From: Asterochloris sp. CNOR1
Lineage: Eukaryota > Chlorophyta > Trebouxiophyceae > Trebouxiales > Trebouxiaceae
Assembly (NCBI GenBank): GCA_963969365.1
Contig: OZ017752.1
Coordinates: 496,001-560,000, forward strand
DNA length: 64,000 nucleotides
Direction of reading: 5' to 3'
Below, in pieces: positions 10,501 through 21,685 of the stretch. The notes below the pieces were generated by a model, which did no database searches, was not told the DNA's origin, and saw only the letters and a list, made by a program, of their open reading frames with translations. The first letter of the stretch is position 1, and each line of letters starts with the position of its first letter. The position numbers and the translations under genes are program-made.

Positions 10501-12995
10501 TGCAGAACTTCCTCCGATTGCTGACTGTGAGGTTAGCAGGCAGATGGTCTGCAGTACAGCTGCTTGACAGGTCTCATCGCTCATTGACCTCATGGGCAGG
10601 CAAGGTCCCCCTACGGCCACATGGCCACCCTGTAGGGCTCTGTCTCATATTGCTGCAGGACTTTGAGTGCTTGCCATGGTCTACCACCTAAAGGCCCTGT
10701 TCACGCAATGAACCTGTGCGCATAGCACAGTTGCTGCAGGCCTGCTTCTCTGTCTCAGCACCCATGGCAGCCAAGCTGCCGCCTCACCTCTTCTACTTAT
10801 CAACAACCTGCAGGGGTATTCCCACAACTGTCAGTCCTGGCTTTTACGGGTAATGGCCCTGTTGCACAGCCGCGTGACAAGTCTCACAAAGCTGTGGGTT
10901 TGCGGGCAGGCAGAGCGGCTGAACCCCATGACTTCATGGCCATCCTGTTAACCTGTGACTCACCCTGGTGCAGGACTTTTCCCGTGTGCTGGCCCTGGCG
11001 TTCTCTGCGATGGCCCTGCTGTGTGGCTGCGTCAGTGCTGAACCCCGAGACTTCATGGCCATCCTATTAATCTGTGCCTCACCCTGCTGCAGGACTTCCC
11101 CCGAGTGGTGACTCTGGCATTCTCTGCGATGGCCCTGCTGTATGGCTGCGTCAGCGCGGCTGGCTACTACTATTGGGGGAATGGGGCTCTGACTTTGGTC
11201 ACCTCAGACCTGGCTCTGCACTCCCCCTTTGCACGCAACGGGCGCCTGCCAGTGGACAAGCTGGTGGACGCCTGCATCCTGGTCAACGTGTTCACCACCT
11301 ACCCCAGCCTGGTGCTGGTCATGCAGGTGCGGCGCTGCTGGTCATGCAATTTTGGGCAGGGGGGGGGGGGGGGGGGGGGTTACGTGTGCTTGCAGCCTCC
11401 TGCGGCATGGCACTGTGCTGACTTGGGAGGTTCCTGATCTGTAAGGCGGACTTGTATGTGCAGCTAGTCCAACGTTTCGAGGCGCCATGTGGGTTTGGGC
11501 AAGCTTTCAGCCTAACCCAGCCTGGTAGGTGGTGGTCATACAGGTCAGGAACACTCGGCGTTGGATTAAGCTTTGACACAGTTGCGCACTGCTTCAAACA
11601 CCACACAAGGTGAAGGGTGTCACAAGCTTCAAGGTCACGTGAAACTGAAATGTGTCTGCTCATAGCTTTGACTGCCGGCCAGTGTGGTGCTGGTCATGCA
11701 GGGGAGCAGCGGTGGCGTCACCTATCTCAGTAGGGTGCTGGTCATTCGACTGGGAACAACTCAGGGTTCATTGCTGTTCTGTGACTCTGGTAAGGGTCGC
11801 ATGCATCCTGGTCAAAGTGTTGCTGATCATGCATTCCAGGCCGTGACCGGCAGGCAATGGCGTATTGCCCTGCTGTGGCGTTGTGTGATGCTGAGGCCCA
11901 GGCCTGAAGCTGAACACAGAGGCCAGCAGTCTTATGTGCGTTTAATTGGAGATGCACATCTGCAGGTGCAAAAGCAGTGTAAGGGTGACTGCAACTGTGC
12001 TGCCCGCCCCTTGATGCTGGACACGCCACCCTTGAGCATCTCCCTGGCAGCTGTCTTCTTGGCAGCTGCATCATTACCAGCTGACGAGCTGCAAGCCAGG
12101 TGCATTGTCCAGGCTTGCTCTCAGGCAGCCTGGCCAGCAGGCTCACAGGGCCCACTTTCGAGTAAGGTGTTGTTCGTCCAGACATCACGCAGCAGGCAGC
12201 AGCCAAGCTGATGTTTGCCGTCACTGCTGTATGCAGGACATGGTGGTCAGCGTACTTCCCTGGTCAGGGCCAGAGAATGGGTGGCGCCAGCCACGCAGGC
12301 GTGTTGTCTACAGCCTGCGGCTCACCATCTTCGCCCTCAGCGTCCTGCTGGCGGTTGTGGTGAGTGCGTCCTCAGACGAGCTGGCAGCTGCCTGGCTGAG
12401 AGGCATTGCGTCCCTCGTCTGTCTGCCTGGGGGCCCCATCAGACAGCTGCTGCAGCCTGGGGCCACAATGCGAGGCTGGGCAGGCAACATGTGCTTCGTG
12501 TTCTGCTCCCTCCCCGAGCTGTTGCAGCGAGGCACTGTCATGCTGGAGCGACTCCACCACCTTTGATGCCGTGCAGGGGTACTCAGCGCTGGGCAATGTG
12601 ATGAGTCTGGTTGGCGGCCTGTGCTCGATGTGCTGCTCGCTTCTGATGCCAGCAACCTTCTACCTCATCCTCCACAAGGACTTGAGGCTCTGGCAGCGCC
12701 TCAGTCTGATGTGCATCGTAGTCAGCGGCATAGGACTTGTCATCCTGGTGGTGGGTCAGAATGCCATGGACTTGGTCAGGGCTGGGCGGGCCAGCAGACA
12801 TTCTCAGAATCCCCTCACAGGTGATGCGCGTTATGGTTGCAGCCCCTGTGGCGTTCTTGACATGCGACAGACTCTGAACGCCTGTCTGTTTGCTGCGCAG
12901 GACCCTCCGCATTTTCAGACCTCATACAGCCACAGCAACAAAGATCAAGCCACACGAGGCCTTCTTGGCAGAGAGGAGACTTGGTTCTCAGCTGA
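7585..12995 (+). CDS. AAAP-family amino acid transporter (AVT1-like)
   Basis: Exons with closing phases: 7585-7690, 8415-8592, 8693-8821, 9490-9680, 10107-10226, 11093-11326, 12237-12359, 12577-12820, 12901-12995, about 470 residues. The family opening is clear: SIAQSVFNV joins ANIFMGLGLLSMPYA, as in SVFNVxNIFMGLGLLSLPYA of vacuolar AAAP carriers. Hydrophobic segments follow: LGALAVASALFCLSG; VALAEFFGGSCMMLIVEW; GFLSTALVTATVMAAAV; AFGIFAVSVSGHSSLPV; VTLAFSAMALLYGCVSAAGY; LTIFALSVLLAVV; and LMCIVVSGIGLVILVVG. About ten membrane spans fit the family norm. Likely proton-coupled amino acid movement across the vacuolar or plasma membrane; substrate unknown. The N-terminal exon may begin further upstream. 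Confidence 0.9.
10480..11158 (+). repeat. Five-copy acceptor ladder of transporter exon 6
   Basis: The true exon 6 starts at 11093. The preceding intron carries the same boundary, with its intronic leader, ending at about 10505, 10658, 10813 and 10973. The last copy (10921-11039) is a clean 119-base duplication of 11040-11158 including most of the exon start; it reads DFSRVLALAFSAMALLCG against DFPRVVTLAFSAMALLYG. Older copies are progressively decayed. Spacings are about 153, 155, 160 and 119. Confidence 0.85.
11359..11379 (+). repeat. Run of 21 G in transporter intron 6
   Basis: An uninterrupted G tract 32 bases after the exon 6 donor, a potential G-quadruplex in DNA or pre-mRNA and a likely sequencing-length artefact site. 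Confidence 0.95.
11640..11840 (+). repeat. Donor-side echoes of transporter exon 6
   Basis: Exon 6 ends LVLVMQ at 11326. Intron 6 contains decayed copies of this end near 11685 (GTGCTGGTCATGCAGG) and 11735, and a wider copy at about 11800-11840 that resembles the CILVNVF...LVMQ end. None is needed for the reading frame. Confidence 0.6.
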
Positions 12996-13062
12996 GCCCG
13001 AATTCATTTGCACTGTCTGAGTGGTCGTGTGCGCACACCACGAACACATTTCAACCGCATTT

Positions 13063-16000
13063 TCACACTGCAATGCCATAATTATGCAGCAGGCTTCTGA
13101 GCAGCTTCTCGTACAAGTCTACATTGTGAAAGAGGGGGCAGTTGTTGGCACAGGTGCTGGGGTACTCTGGATTCAGCGGGTCCCTGTCTGGGCAGCTGCA
13201 CAATGGTGGCAGCGTGACCTTCTTTGCACGGACCTGCACCAAAGTGTTGGGCTGTGAATTTGCCATCTGGCCTGAGAATGGCACTGAGCACTGCAGACTT
13301 GGGTGACCCCACCAGGGATGTTACACATCCACATTCAAAGGTGTTGCAAACTGGAGACAGACCTTGTCCTGCAGAGCTGCCAGGCGTGCGTTGTGCGCCC
13401 GGGCCTTGTGCACCTGCAGGGGGACAGGCTGATCTCTGGCACGTAGGTGCCGCCAAGATGTGGTGACACCAGGATGACTGAGAGGTGAGCTATGCATGCT
13501 GCGAGGCGACGAGACGCAAGCAGGCACACCGATGGGCAGGCATACTGACTCCCCAGCAGGTGTGCTGTGCATGCTGTTTGGCAGCCGGAACTGCACAGAC
13601 CGTGCAGTTCCTGACAGAAGCGCTTCAACCATGCTGTGTGACACCGAAGACAGGTCAAGCCCCTGATGGACACTGTTGGAAGCTTTGACGCGGTGGGATG
13701 TATGCACACATGTGAATGCTCTAAGTATGCGGTGTTGTGACTTCCACGGGGCACTCCCTCCTACCTGAGCCCTGCCGGCCAGCGACTCGGCCACAGTGTC
13801 CTGCAGCCAGGAATGCAAAGGCTCGGAGTCCGCACTGAACAGGGTTCCACGCACAAGTGCTGGAGAGACAGCTCCAGTGTCTGCGCAAAAAGTAGCTGAT
13901 GCCTCAGCAGTCATGTTCTCCTGCCAGGCCCTCCATTTCGTGCCCATGCCCGTTTCTACACACGCCAGTCAGCTGCTGGGCTTTTGTGGCCCAATCCCTG
14001 CACAGGCCCTTCTGAAGTATGCATCAGCCATCAGGCCGCCTGCACACACTTTTCCTGTGCGCCTTTCCTGAAAGGCACAGCATTGGCAACTCAGCAGACC
14101 TGCAAGGAATGACCCTGCCAGGCCCTGATGCCCTGCAGATACACTTTTGCCGCATGCACAGGCATCTAACCAGCGCCCCTGCAGCTGGAAGCCGTTGCAT
14201 GCCTGCAGAAAGTGATGCCTCAGCTGCCCATTGTTGTCCTGATGCATCCAAGGCCACCCATGTGGTCCTTGCTGCTGATGTCTGATGATGGAAATGTCCT
14301 ACGACAAAGACAGGCACCACTTCCCACAGCAGGCCCTGCATCCCACAGCATCCTCCACCCCTGGCCACCCAGCACACCTGCAAGGCCAGGGGCCTCAGCT
14401 GCCCCTGCCTGCTCTGCTGCACCATGCACATATCCAGTGCAGGTGTGACACCCGCCCCTCCCCTGAGTGCCCACTGCCGATGCCCCAGCTCACCTGCGAG
14501 GCCTGAGGCCTCAGCTGCCCCTCGCTCTCCTGCTGCGCCAGCCCCTCCACAGGCAGCACCGTCTGCACATTCTCCGGCGCGTGCCGCTGCACCAGCGGGG
14601 TGCGAGCACCCCCCCCCCTCCCTGTGCGGGCGCCCGCTGGCAGGGGCTGGCTGGGCTCAGCTGGCAGCTGGGCTGTCACCCCTTCTGCTGCTGCAGCTGC
14701 ATGGCGGCTGCATCCCAGAAGGCACCCTTTGCCCCTCACCATGCCAGGCCAACAGCAGGCTTTGACATGTTTGACAAGGGCACGTCAGGCAGGTCGCAGT
14801 ATGCCAAGAGTGTGAGCCCCGGCCAATGCCAAGTGGTGCAAGCCTTGCTGTTGCCATGCCAGTGACATGAGACAAAAGACATGCACGCACTGCCACTGCC
14901 AACCTGAGGAGGCTGTTGGCGGCAGGCAGCGGGGCTGCAGGCCGCCTCAGGCGCCGGGCATTCTCCTGCTCCACCTGCTGGTTGAAGCGCTGCAGGGCTT
15001 CAGCTCGCTGCTTCAGCTGGCGCTGCCGCTTCTGCAGTCACACAGAGTTGCAGGCTGAGGCAAGTCTGGCTCACTGCCTGTTGCTGAGGATGCGGCAGGG
15101 CCACTGCCTGGGGCTAGTTCTGCAAGCACACAGGCTCAGCATCACGATTCGGCGCGAACGGGTGGCCCCTGCACACACAACAGCAACCTGAGGCGCATGT
15201 CTGGTGGTTGAAGCGCTGCAAAGCCTCTGCTTGCTGCTTGAGCTGGTGCCGCTGCCTCTGCAGGCACACAGCGAAGCAGCCCGCGGGCGTGTATGGCTGA
15301 CCACCTGCTGGCTGCAGCGCTGCAGGGCCTTGGTCTGCTGCGTGAGCTGGCGCAGCTGCTTCTGTTGGCACAGATGGTGTACAGTGGCTGAGGGAGCTTG
15401 CCTGGCTCCAACGACAACGGTAGCAAGCGGGGGGCAAAGAGGCTCACAATGCAGCAGGGAAGGCTGCCTGACCAGAGGCATGCCTTAGGGAGCATTCTTG
15501 ACAGCTGAAGACTGGCACACTCCTCATGCAGTGCGAGCAGGACTCCTGTCAACTGCTTGAGCTGGCCTGCAGGTACGCAGAGGTGCAGAGGAGTGCAGCT
15601 GGCATCCCGTGCTAGACTTGGAGGCAGAGCTGAGACGGCAGCATCCCTCAATGGTGTCGTCAATTGGCATCACAACAGCTGTGCAGCACTTTCTTGGCCT
15701 GAAGTCCCAGCAAAGTGATTGTTAGGGCACTGCACTGCTGGAGCCTGCATGCTCCTGATCTGCGTCACAGTCAAGCCACATCAGGTGCAGTGTCACGCTG
15801 AAGTCAATCTCCAGGTGGTACCCACGCCAGATGTTCATGCTTCCAGAGAGCAATGTGCTCAGAGAGCAATGTCTGGCCTGAGAACGGGGGACTGGTTGCT
15901 ATACCGGAAGCCACAACATCCTCGACAGGGAGCACCTGTTTGACAGCTTGCATGACACAGCAGGGCAGCTGGCGGTAGTCTGCCTTTCGGTGCAGTTATC

Positions 16001-16139
16001 ATTGGAAAAGAGGGCTTACATCTGCAGCGGTGTCTGCCAAGGTCACAGCATCATGCTGAATTCGATTGTGGATGCGCTGCCGCACCGCACGCCTGCTCTG
16101 CAGCAGGGCCAACCGCTTGGTCACCCTCTTTGCCTCAGC
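13063..16139 (-). CDS. Coiled-coil protein with conserved-looking Cys-rich C terminus
   Basis: Supported exons: 16047-16139 (EAKRVTKRLALLQSRRAVRQ), 14904-15031 (QRQLKQRAEALQRFNQQVEQ), 14494-14696, 13765-13947 (GTKWRAWQENMTAEAS), 13363-13413 and 13063-13233. The upper exons are basic, Gln/Arg-rich heptad-like coiled coil. The last exon begins VRAKKVTLPPLCSC and has a compact Cys motif: CSC, then CANNCPLF, then LYEKLLRSLL. The tail looks like a small metal-binding or disulphide module and was probably what selection kept. I cannot name the family with confidence. Exons joining 14696 to 14904 and the 5' end (possibly up to 16.6 kb) are unresolved. Confidence 0.55.
14365..14560 (-). repeat. Donor echo of exon 14494-14696
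   Basis: The exon end (EGQLRPQASQ, donor at 14493) is repeated about 115 bases downstream near 14378 with a GT still in place after CTTGCAG. Confidence 0.65.
14941..15572 (-). repeat. Four-copy acceptor ladder of the coiled-coil exon
   Basis: The true exon starts at 15031. Copies of its first part, each preceded by an AG acceptor, start at about 15257, 15361 and 15566. They read RHQLKQQAEALQRFNHQ, QLRQLTQQTKALQRCSQQ and a shorter QLKQLTGVLLAL, against QRQLKQRAEALQRFNQQ. Spacings are about 226, 104 and 205. Confidence 0.8.
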
Positions 16140-16947
16140 CTGCAGGAGATCAGCAGGGCAGCCTCAATCAGCAGTGGGTTCTGAAGCCTGCAGGCTTCAG
16201 CAGAGGAGCCTGGCTCAGATGTATGGGCTGCAGTGTGAGTTACTGCAAGACGTAATGCTCTGCCACAGAGATAGGCACTGCTCTGCATTGCTGCCAGGCA
16301 GGTTTGCGTCACAAGATTGCAAAGAGCGCAGGGTGCGGACCTCCTCATATGCTGCTTGGGTGTCGCCTGTGGTGCTGCCATAGAGCTTTTGATGCTGATC
16401 ATGCCTCTGCAGGCGAGACCCAGCATGTCAAAGGTGTCTCCAGCATCAGCTGGAAGCCTGACACTGTGTGCGGCCTCACCTCCACCCAAGAATCTACTGC
16501 ACCGATGGGTGCATTGTGCTCTGTCTCAAGTTTTGGAGCTCTGGTGGTGATCCTCAAACTTATGATCCCAGTCTGCATGCATCCTTCACCACAGTGACAT
16601 GGGCGTTTCAAAAGCAGTGGAGCTCCAGGACTATATGGGGCTATTTATACCGGTTGAGCTTGCCGCCCGAGCTGTTGCATTCTCTCCATGGCGTCCTTCC
16701 TTGCGGGTGTTGTTGACCTTTGACCTCGCAGCTCAGCTCACATGTGCAGCTTGCGTGCATGCAACTTCATCTTCTCAGGCACTTTGTCGATGCTGCTAAG
16801 ATCATAGACCGTTGACTACCCATGCCGAGCAGCACAGACAAGCTGCGCAAAGCAAACTTCCTGGAGATGTCTCCAGGTGGTCCTCTCCAGGCAAGGCCCC
16901 AAAATGACTAGGCACATGACTAGGTTGTTGCAGCAGCAGCTTAACGG
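16140..16947. other. Unresolved 5' part of the coiled-coil gene and gene boundary
   Basis: A minus-strand frame at about 16490-16580 (MQTGIISLRITTRAPKLE) ending at a GTGAGG donor could be the first exon of the 13063-16139 gene. The rest up to 16947 shows no exon I can support. It separates this gene's 5' end from the 3' end of the next minus-strand gene. Confidence 0.35.
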
Positions 16948-19900
16948 CTAGGCCAGCATGTCTGCCAGGAGATACGCATCCTCTTGCTCCTGCTGCTGCT
17001 CTGGCTCGACCTGCTGCAGGAGATAGCCAATGGTGGCCACAGTGCAGAAGCTGAGGCTGCTAGATGCCAGTGTGGTGTGCATGCGCTCAGCTTTGGCTGC
17101 GCAATCAGGTGTAATTGAGGAGGCTCTTCCTTACTGCCTCTCATGCATCATCAAGCCATCCCTGTGACATTTCACATGACTGCGGATGCTGCCAGCAAGC
17201 TATGCAAGACCTACCTCCTCAGGATACAAGCTGAGCACCAGCTTCTGTGGCTTGGCTTTTGGCTTGCTGGCAGGTTGGCAAGCTTGTGAAGGAGCTCTCC
17301 TAGCACCAGGAGCACCAGCCTGCTCAAGGCACTGCTTGCCAGACTGCCTCTTCCTCCGCTTGCGGCCAGGCTCACCGCAACTGCTTGCTGGCTGCCCAAG
17401 CTGCTGCGCAGTCAGCCCTGCAGGATCCAGGACTGCGCTTGGCATGCAGCCTGGTGGTAGCCCTGACTGCAGGCTACAGTTTGACCATGAGTAACAGTAC
17501 CTCAGCGAGTTGTGCAGCATGCGGCACTATGACAGACCTGAGTTGAACAGCGTAAAGAAGTCTGCGCTGCCTGTCGAGCCAATGGTGGTCGAATTGCTGT
17601 GCTGCTGCACAGAAGCCCTGCATGTGCACCAGTGCATGCCAACATCAGCGGTGGGCAGCACGCATGCAGGGAATGAGCGCTGTGAGACAGCAGCACAGAT
17701 TGAACTGGTGCAGTTCTGAGAGCGTGCTCGTAGCACGCCAGATGTCATGGCTATGGGACACCAGGATAGCAAGCCCTCACCACGTCAGACATACACCTTG
17801 CAGCACAAGGTAAAGCCGTGCAAATTTGACCACAAAGGCGGTCAGCTGCAGGCTCACACTGGCGGCATGAGTGGCAGCTGGCTCTGCGCAGGCCGCATGC
17901 CAAACGGGGTGGGACAGGCCGCCTTGATGAAAGCGTCGGTGGGCTCCTGGCCAGACCTGGGGCCCTGAGGTGGCAGCTTGGTCCGTGCTGCTGCCTGCTG
18001 CATAGCCCCACAGTGGGGGACCTCGGTGGTTGTCTGGCCCTGGGAGGTCCGCTGCACCACAGTGGCTGCAGGCACACAGCTCTTGGAGTCAGATGTGTTG
18101 CCATGTGCTTTCTGTGTCCAGCATGGCTGGCCGTGTAATGACAAACAGGGAAGGCAGTTGAGGGCCATGCGAGCCCAGATTGGGACTGGATGACAGCAGA
18201 CTGTCGCGTCGCCTCCTCAAGTTCTCGTGCAGCAGCTGCAAGGTCATGCACACAGCTGAGCTTCACTAGCAGCAGCTCACTTGAGCAGAGCAGCGCCGTC
18301 CAGCATGCTGCTGCAGTGCCTCCTCCCTAGCTTGAAAGGCAACAGCTCTAAGGCTAGGCACAGATCCAGTCTTGGACAGCTCACCTGAGCAGACGCCTGC
18401 GCACTCAGCATGCTGCTGCAGTGCCTCTGCCTCTGGCCACCTTTGACTGATGCCACAGCTGTTAAGGCCAGGCGCAAAGCCACTCTCAGACGGCTCACCT
18501 GAGCAGACCACTGGGTGCCCAGCATGCTGCTGCAGCGCCTCTGCCTCGGATCTCCCGACAGCCTTGAACTGCCGCATGACCACCTGCTCCGAGCGCTGCA
18601 TGCCAGAGGGCACTCCCTGCTTGAAGGGGGTTACTGTCCTCGTGACTGCAGACATGCAGCACGTCCTCTATTCAGGATGCTGGCATCTTTGTTACTGCAT
18701 GGCACAAAGTGAGAATTGGTTAGAGGGGACAGCACGACATGCATCAAGAGGGGCGTGGCCCAGCATGGCTGCAGCCTGCACATAGTCTGCTCAGTTCAAG
18801 CATGGCCCATTGCAGCTGCTGTTGGGAGAATTGGCGGCGTGGGTGGAAATGCAGTGCAGAAGTAGGAACAGGAAGCAGATGAGCATGCTGGCAGGTCATG
18901 TCTCAAGGTGGCGGCATGCAGCAATGTTGGAGGTGCATGCCAGCGCCAGGCAAGCGCTGCACCTGTGGTCTCCTGCAGCAGGCAGCCTGCTATGGGACTC
19001 TTCAACGGCACAGTCTGGCAGCCCTCTACCCCCTGTGGCGAAAGCCTGCTGTGTGGGGCTGTGGGGCTGTCAGGCTCCTCCACAGTGTATGCACTGGTCA
19101 CATGCTGGGGGATGGCCGGGGCGTCCTGGCGCTGGCTGGCGGCTGCGAGGGGCGGCTGCAGCACATCACCCTCTGAGGAGGTGTGCAAAGGTGCTGTTGG
19201 CCGCTGCTGCAGCTGTGCGGCTGCCTTTTGCTTGGCCTGCCCCTGCAACCTCGCTGGCTGGCGCTGAGGAGTCTGCGCTGCCTCCACAGCTGCCCGCAGA
19301 CTGGGAGCAGGAGCACACCTGCTGGGGTGGGGCGGCAGACCAGCAGGGCAAGGCGGCTGCATGGGCGCTAGGTGTGGCTGGGACGTAGGGTCCTGCATGG
19401 GCGCTAGGTGTGGCTGGGATGTAGGGTCCTGCCCTGAGCTGCATACCGTCAGTCCGCGCCCGCTAGAGCTCTGTTGCAAGCCTGGAATTGCATCTGATTG
19501 TCCTGCAGCTCTGTAGTTGCCTTGTGGGCGGCTGTTGCTGGCATGAAGTGGCTCGATGCTCTGCAGCCCAGGCTGCGTGTTGCCAGAGCCCTTACGTCTG
19601 CTCTTGGGCAGTCTACAAGAAGGGGCTGCAGGGGGCTGGGCTGCTGCAGCACTACCTGCCCTGTCAGGAGCAGGGGCCTCCTCGCTGCCTGCTGCACCCT
19701 CCTCGTTGCCTGCCAGGGCCTGCAGAGCCTGCTGCAGCTTTGCCAGCTCTGACAGCTGCAAGGGACACAGATGACTCCAAAATCAGAGGAACATTCCCAC
19801 CACTGCATGTCAATGCTGCTGCACATGCAGGGCAACCAAGGAGCCCTGCAAAACAAGCTCAGCCCAGTTAAGCTGCTCAGCGCCCAGCAATTGCTTTGCT

Positions 19901-21411
19901 ATATACAGATCAACCCTGCAGAACTACCTGAGCCTTAACTTTTGTCTCAAGCTGCCTGTGGCACTCCTCTGTCCTCAAGGCCTCCCTCTCTTGTGAAACA
20001 GCACTGCAAAACAAGACTGCATGGTGCTGAGGGTCAAGCCATTGCATGCACCCCGGCGAGGGACAGCTGCTGGCTGCATCTGCAAGTACGCTGGGCACCA
20101 CAGGAGGCATCATGATCTCCAGCAGCATACCGTGCAGCGTCTTGCCACACCACAAGCATTGACCCCAGCCAGCTCAGCATGCAGAGCATTGCACGATTTG
20201 TTGCCACCCTTAGCAGCTTTACGCATGCAGCTGAGATGAGCACATCCAAGCTGTTGGCCATGCACTCACCAGATGGTCATCTCCTCAGCCTCCCCCTGCA
20301 AGCGCAGCAACTGCGCCCTTTGAGCAGTCAGATGCTGCTGCCTGGCGGGCTCTGCCTTGGCGTAGGCTGATGCGCCTGTTTGGAGAGCCACCTGCTGCTG
20401 AGTCTGTTGCCCCACAATGCTCTGTGCCTCTGCAGACCAGACATAAAAGGCCAACTGTCACCCAGTCTGCCTGCAGGCAGGCTGGCCATCAGCACTGGCT
20501 CCACACAAGGGGCTCCCCGTAATGTGACAGTACAGATCAAAAGGAGATGCAGTTGCTTGAGCTGAAAGCACATGACCGCCCCCCCACCTTTCAGTTGGCT
20601 TTGCAGCTCTGCCACCTCTCCCTCCAAGGACTGGTGGGCTTTCAGGAGCTCACAAGTCTCCTGCTGTCTCTTGCTCAACTCCATGCGAACCTGCAGCAGA
20701 TGCCAAGATCAGGTGCAGATGAAGTCGAGGGGCAAGGCCGTGAGACATCACAAGGCATGAGCTGCCCCAGAGACAATCTCAGTGGCCGTCAGGCCAGCCA
20801 GAAACATTGCAGACAACATCCCAACAAGCATTACATGTCTCTTGAGCGAATGCAAAGAGGCATGCTGCTGGCAGCGCTGGCTGGTCTACCTCATGCAGGT
20901 CTGTGCTCAGCTGAGAGTTGTGTACAGACTGTGCGGCTGCAGCCTCCTGGGCCTTCTCTACAGTGTTGTTCTCTCTGAACAGAGCAGCGCGCTCTGCAAA
21001 GGCTGAAGTCCCCTTGCGGAGCTGCTTCCTGAGGCGATCCTTCTGCTTCTGCACAGACAGGACCGGGCAGCTCAGCAGTCAGGCCGCAGGAGGGTCAAGC
21101 AAATCAGTGCACCACCTGCTGCACATGTTTACCTGCAGCTGGGCAATAGCAGCGCGCTGTGCAGTGCCACGCTGCTGGCGCAGCTGCTGCAGCACCTGCA
21201 GATCCCGCTGCCTGCCTTCCAGGTTGCAGATGTTCTGCAGGCAAGCTGCCACCTGACCAGCAGCCTGCGCGCTGAGTGCAGAGGCCTGCGCATGCTGCTC
21301 CTGCAGAGAGCAGCTCTCTGCGGCAGCATCCCTGATCTGCCGGTCGAGCCTGTCTACTTCCTGCTGCACCACGGCAACCTTGGCAGGCAATTCTGCAAGA
21401 GCTAAGTCCAT
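16948..21411 (-). CDS. Coiled-coil protein with basic C-terminal region, unknown family
   Basis: Exons: 21133-21411, 20890-21048, 20588-20690, 20270-20429, 19928-20003, 18963-19755, 18499-18645, a short exon near 18190-18265, 17215-17466 and 16948-17013. Phases close except around the short exon. The N-terminal half is coiled coil (AVVQQEVDRLDRQIRD; KDRLRKQLRKGTSAFAE; LLKAHQSLEGEVAELQSQL). The large exon is disordered, Pro/Gln-rich, with a perfect twelve-residue tandem repeat (DPTSQPHLAPMQ twice). The C terminus has a basic patch (GRKRRKRQSGK) and ends EDAYLLADMLA. The architecture suggests a structural or chromosome/centrosome-type protein, but that is only inference. The start could be the ATG at 21411 or one near 21685 (MADPQPTRWAALPS). 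Confidence 0.6.
18276..18560 (-). repeat. Three-copy donor ladder of exon 18499-18645
   Basis: The exon end AEALQQHAGHPVVCS with its GTGAGC donor (18498) is repeated downstream with GTGAGC at 18384 (AEALQQHAECAGVCS) and a decayed copy at 18280 (EEALQQHAG). Spacings are 114 and 104. Confidence 0.85.
19376..19445 (-). repeat. Exonic 36-base tandem duplication
   Basis: Two near-identical units encode DPTSQPHLAPMQ twice, in frame, inside the long disordered exon. Confidence 0.85.
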
Positions 21412-21685
21412 CGATACCTGACTGTAGCACGTCCCTATATGGATCTATAACAACATCTAGACCTACAATGGCAGATTGTAGCCACAAGATCCATCACGGT
21501 GTTTAAGTGATTCGTGAGGCTGCAACTATTTTCCTTCCTATCATGTGAAGAGCCCATTGGTGGTAGTGTCTGAGGATCTCCTGCATGTCTGAGCTGGTGG
21601 GCTGCACCGAGCTGCAGGCTCTCAGTGACCGAGGTGCGCTTGGCGACGGCAGAGCGGCCCATCTTGTTGGTTGTGGATCTGCCAT

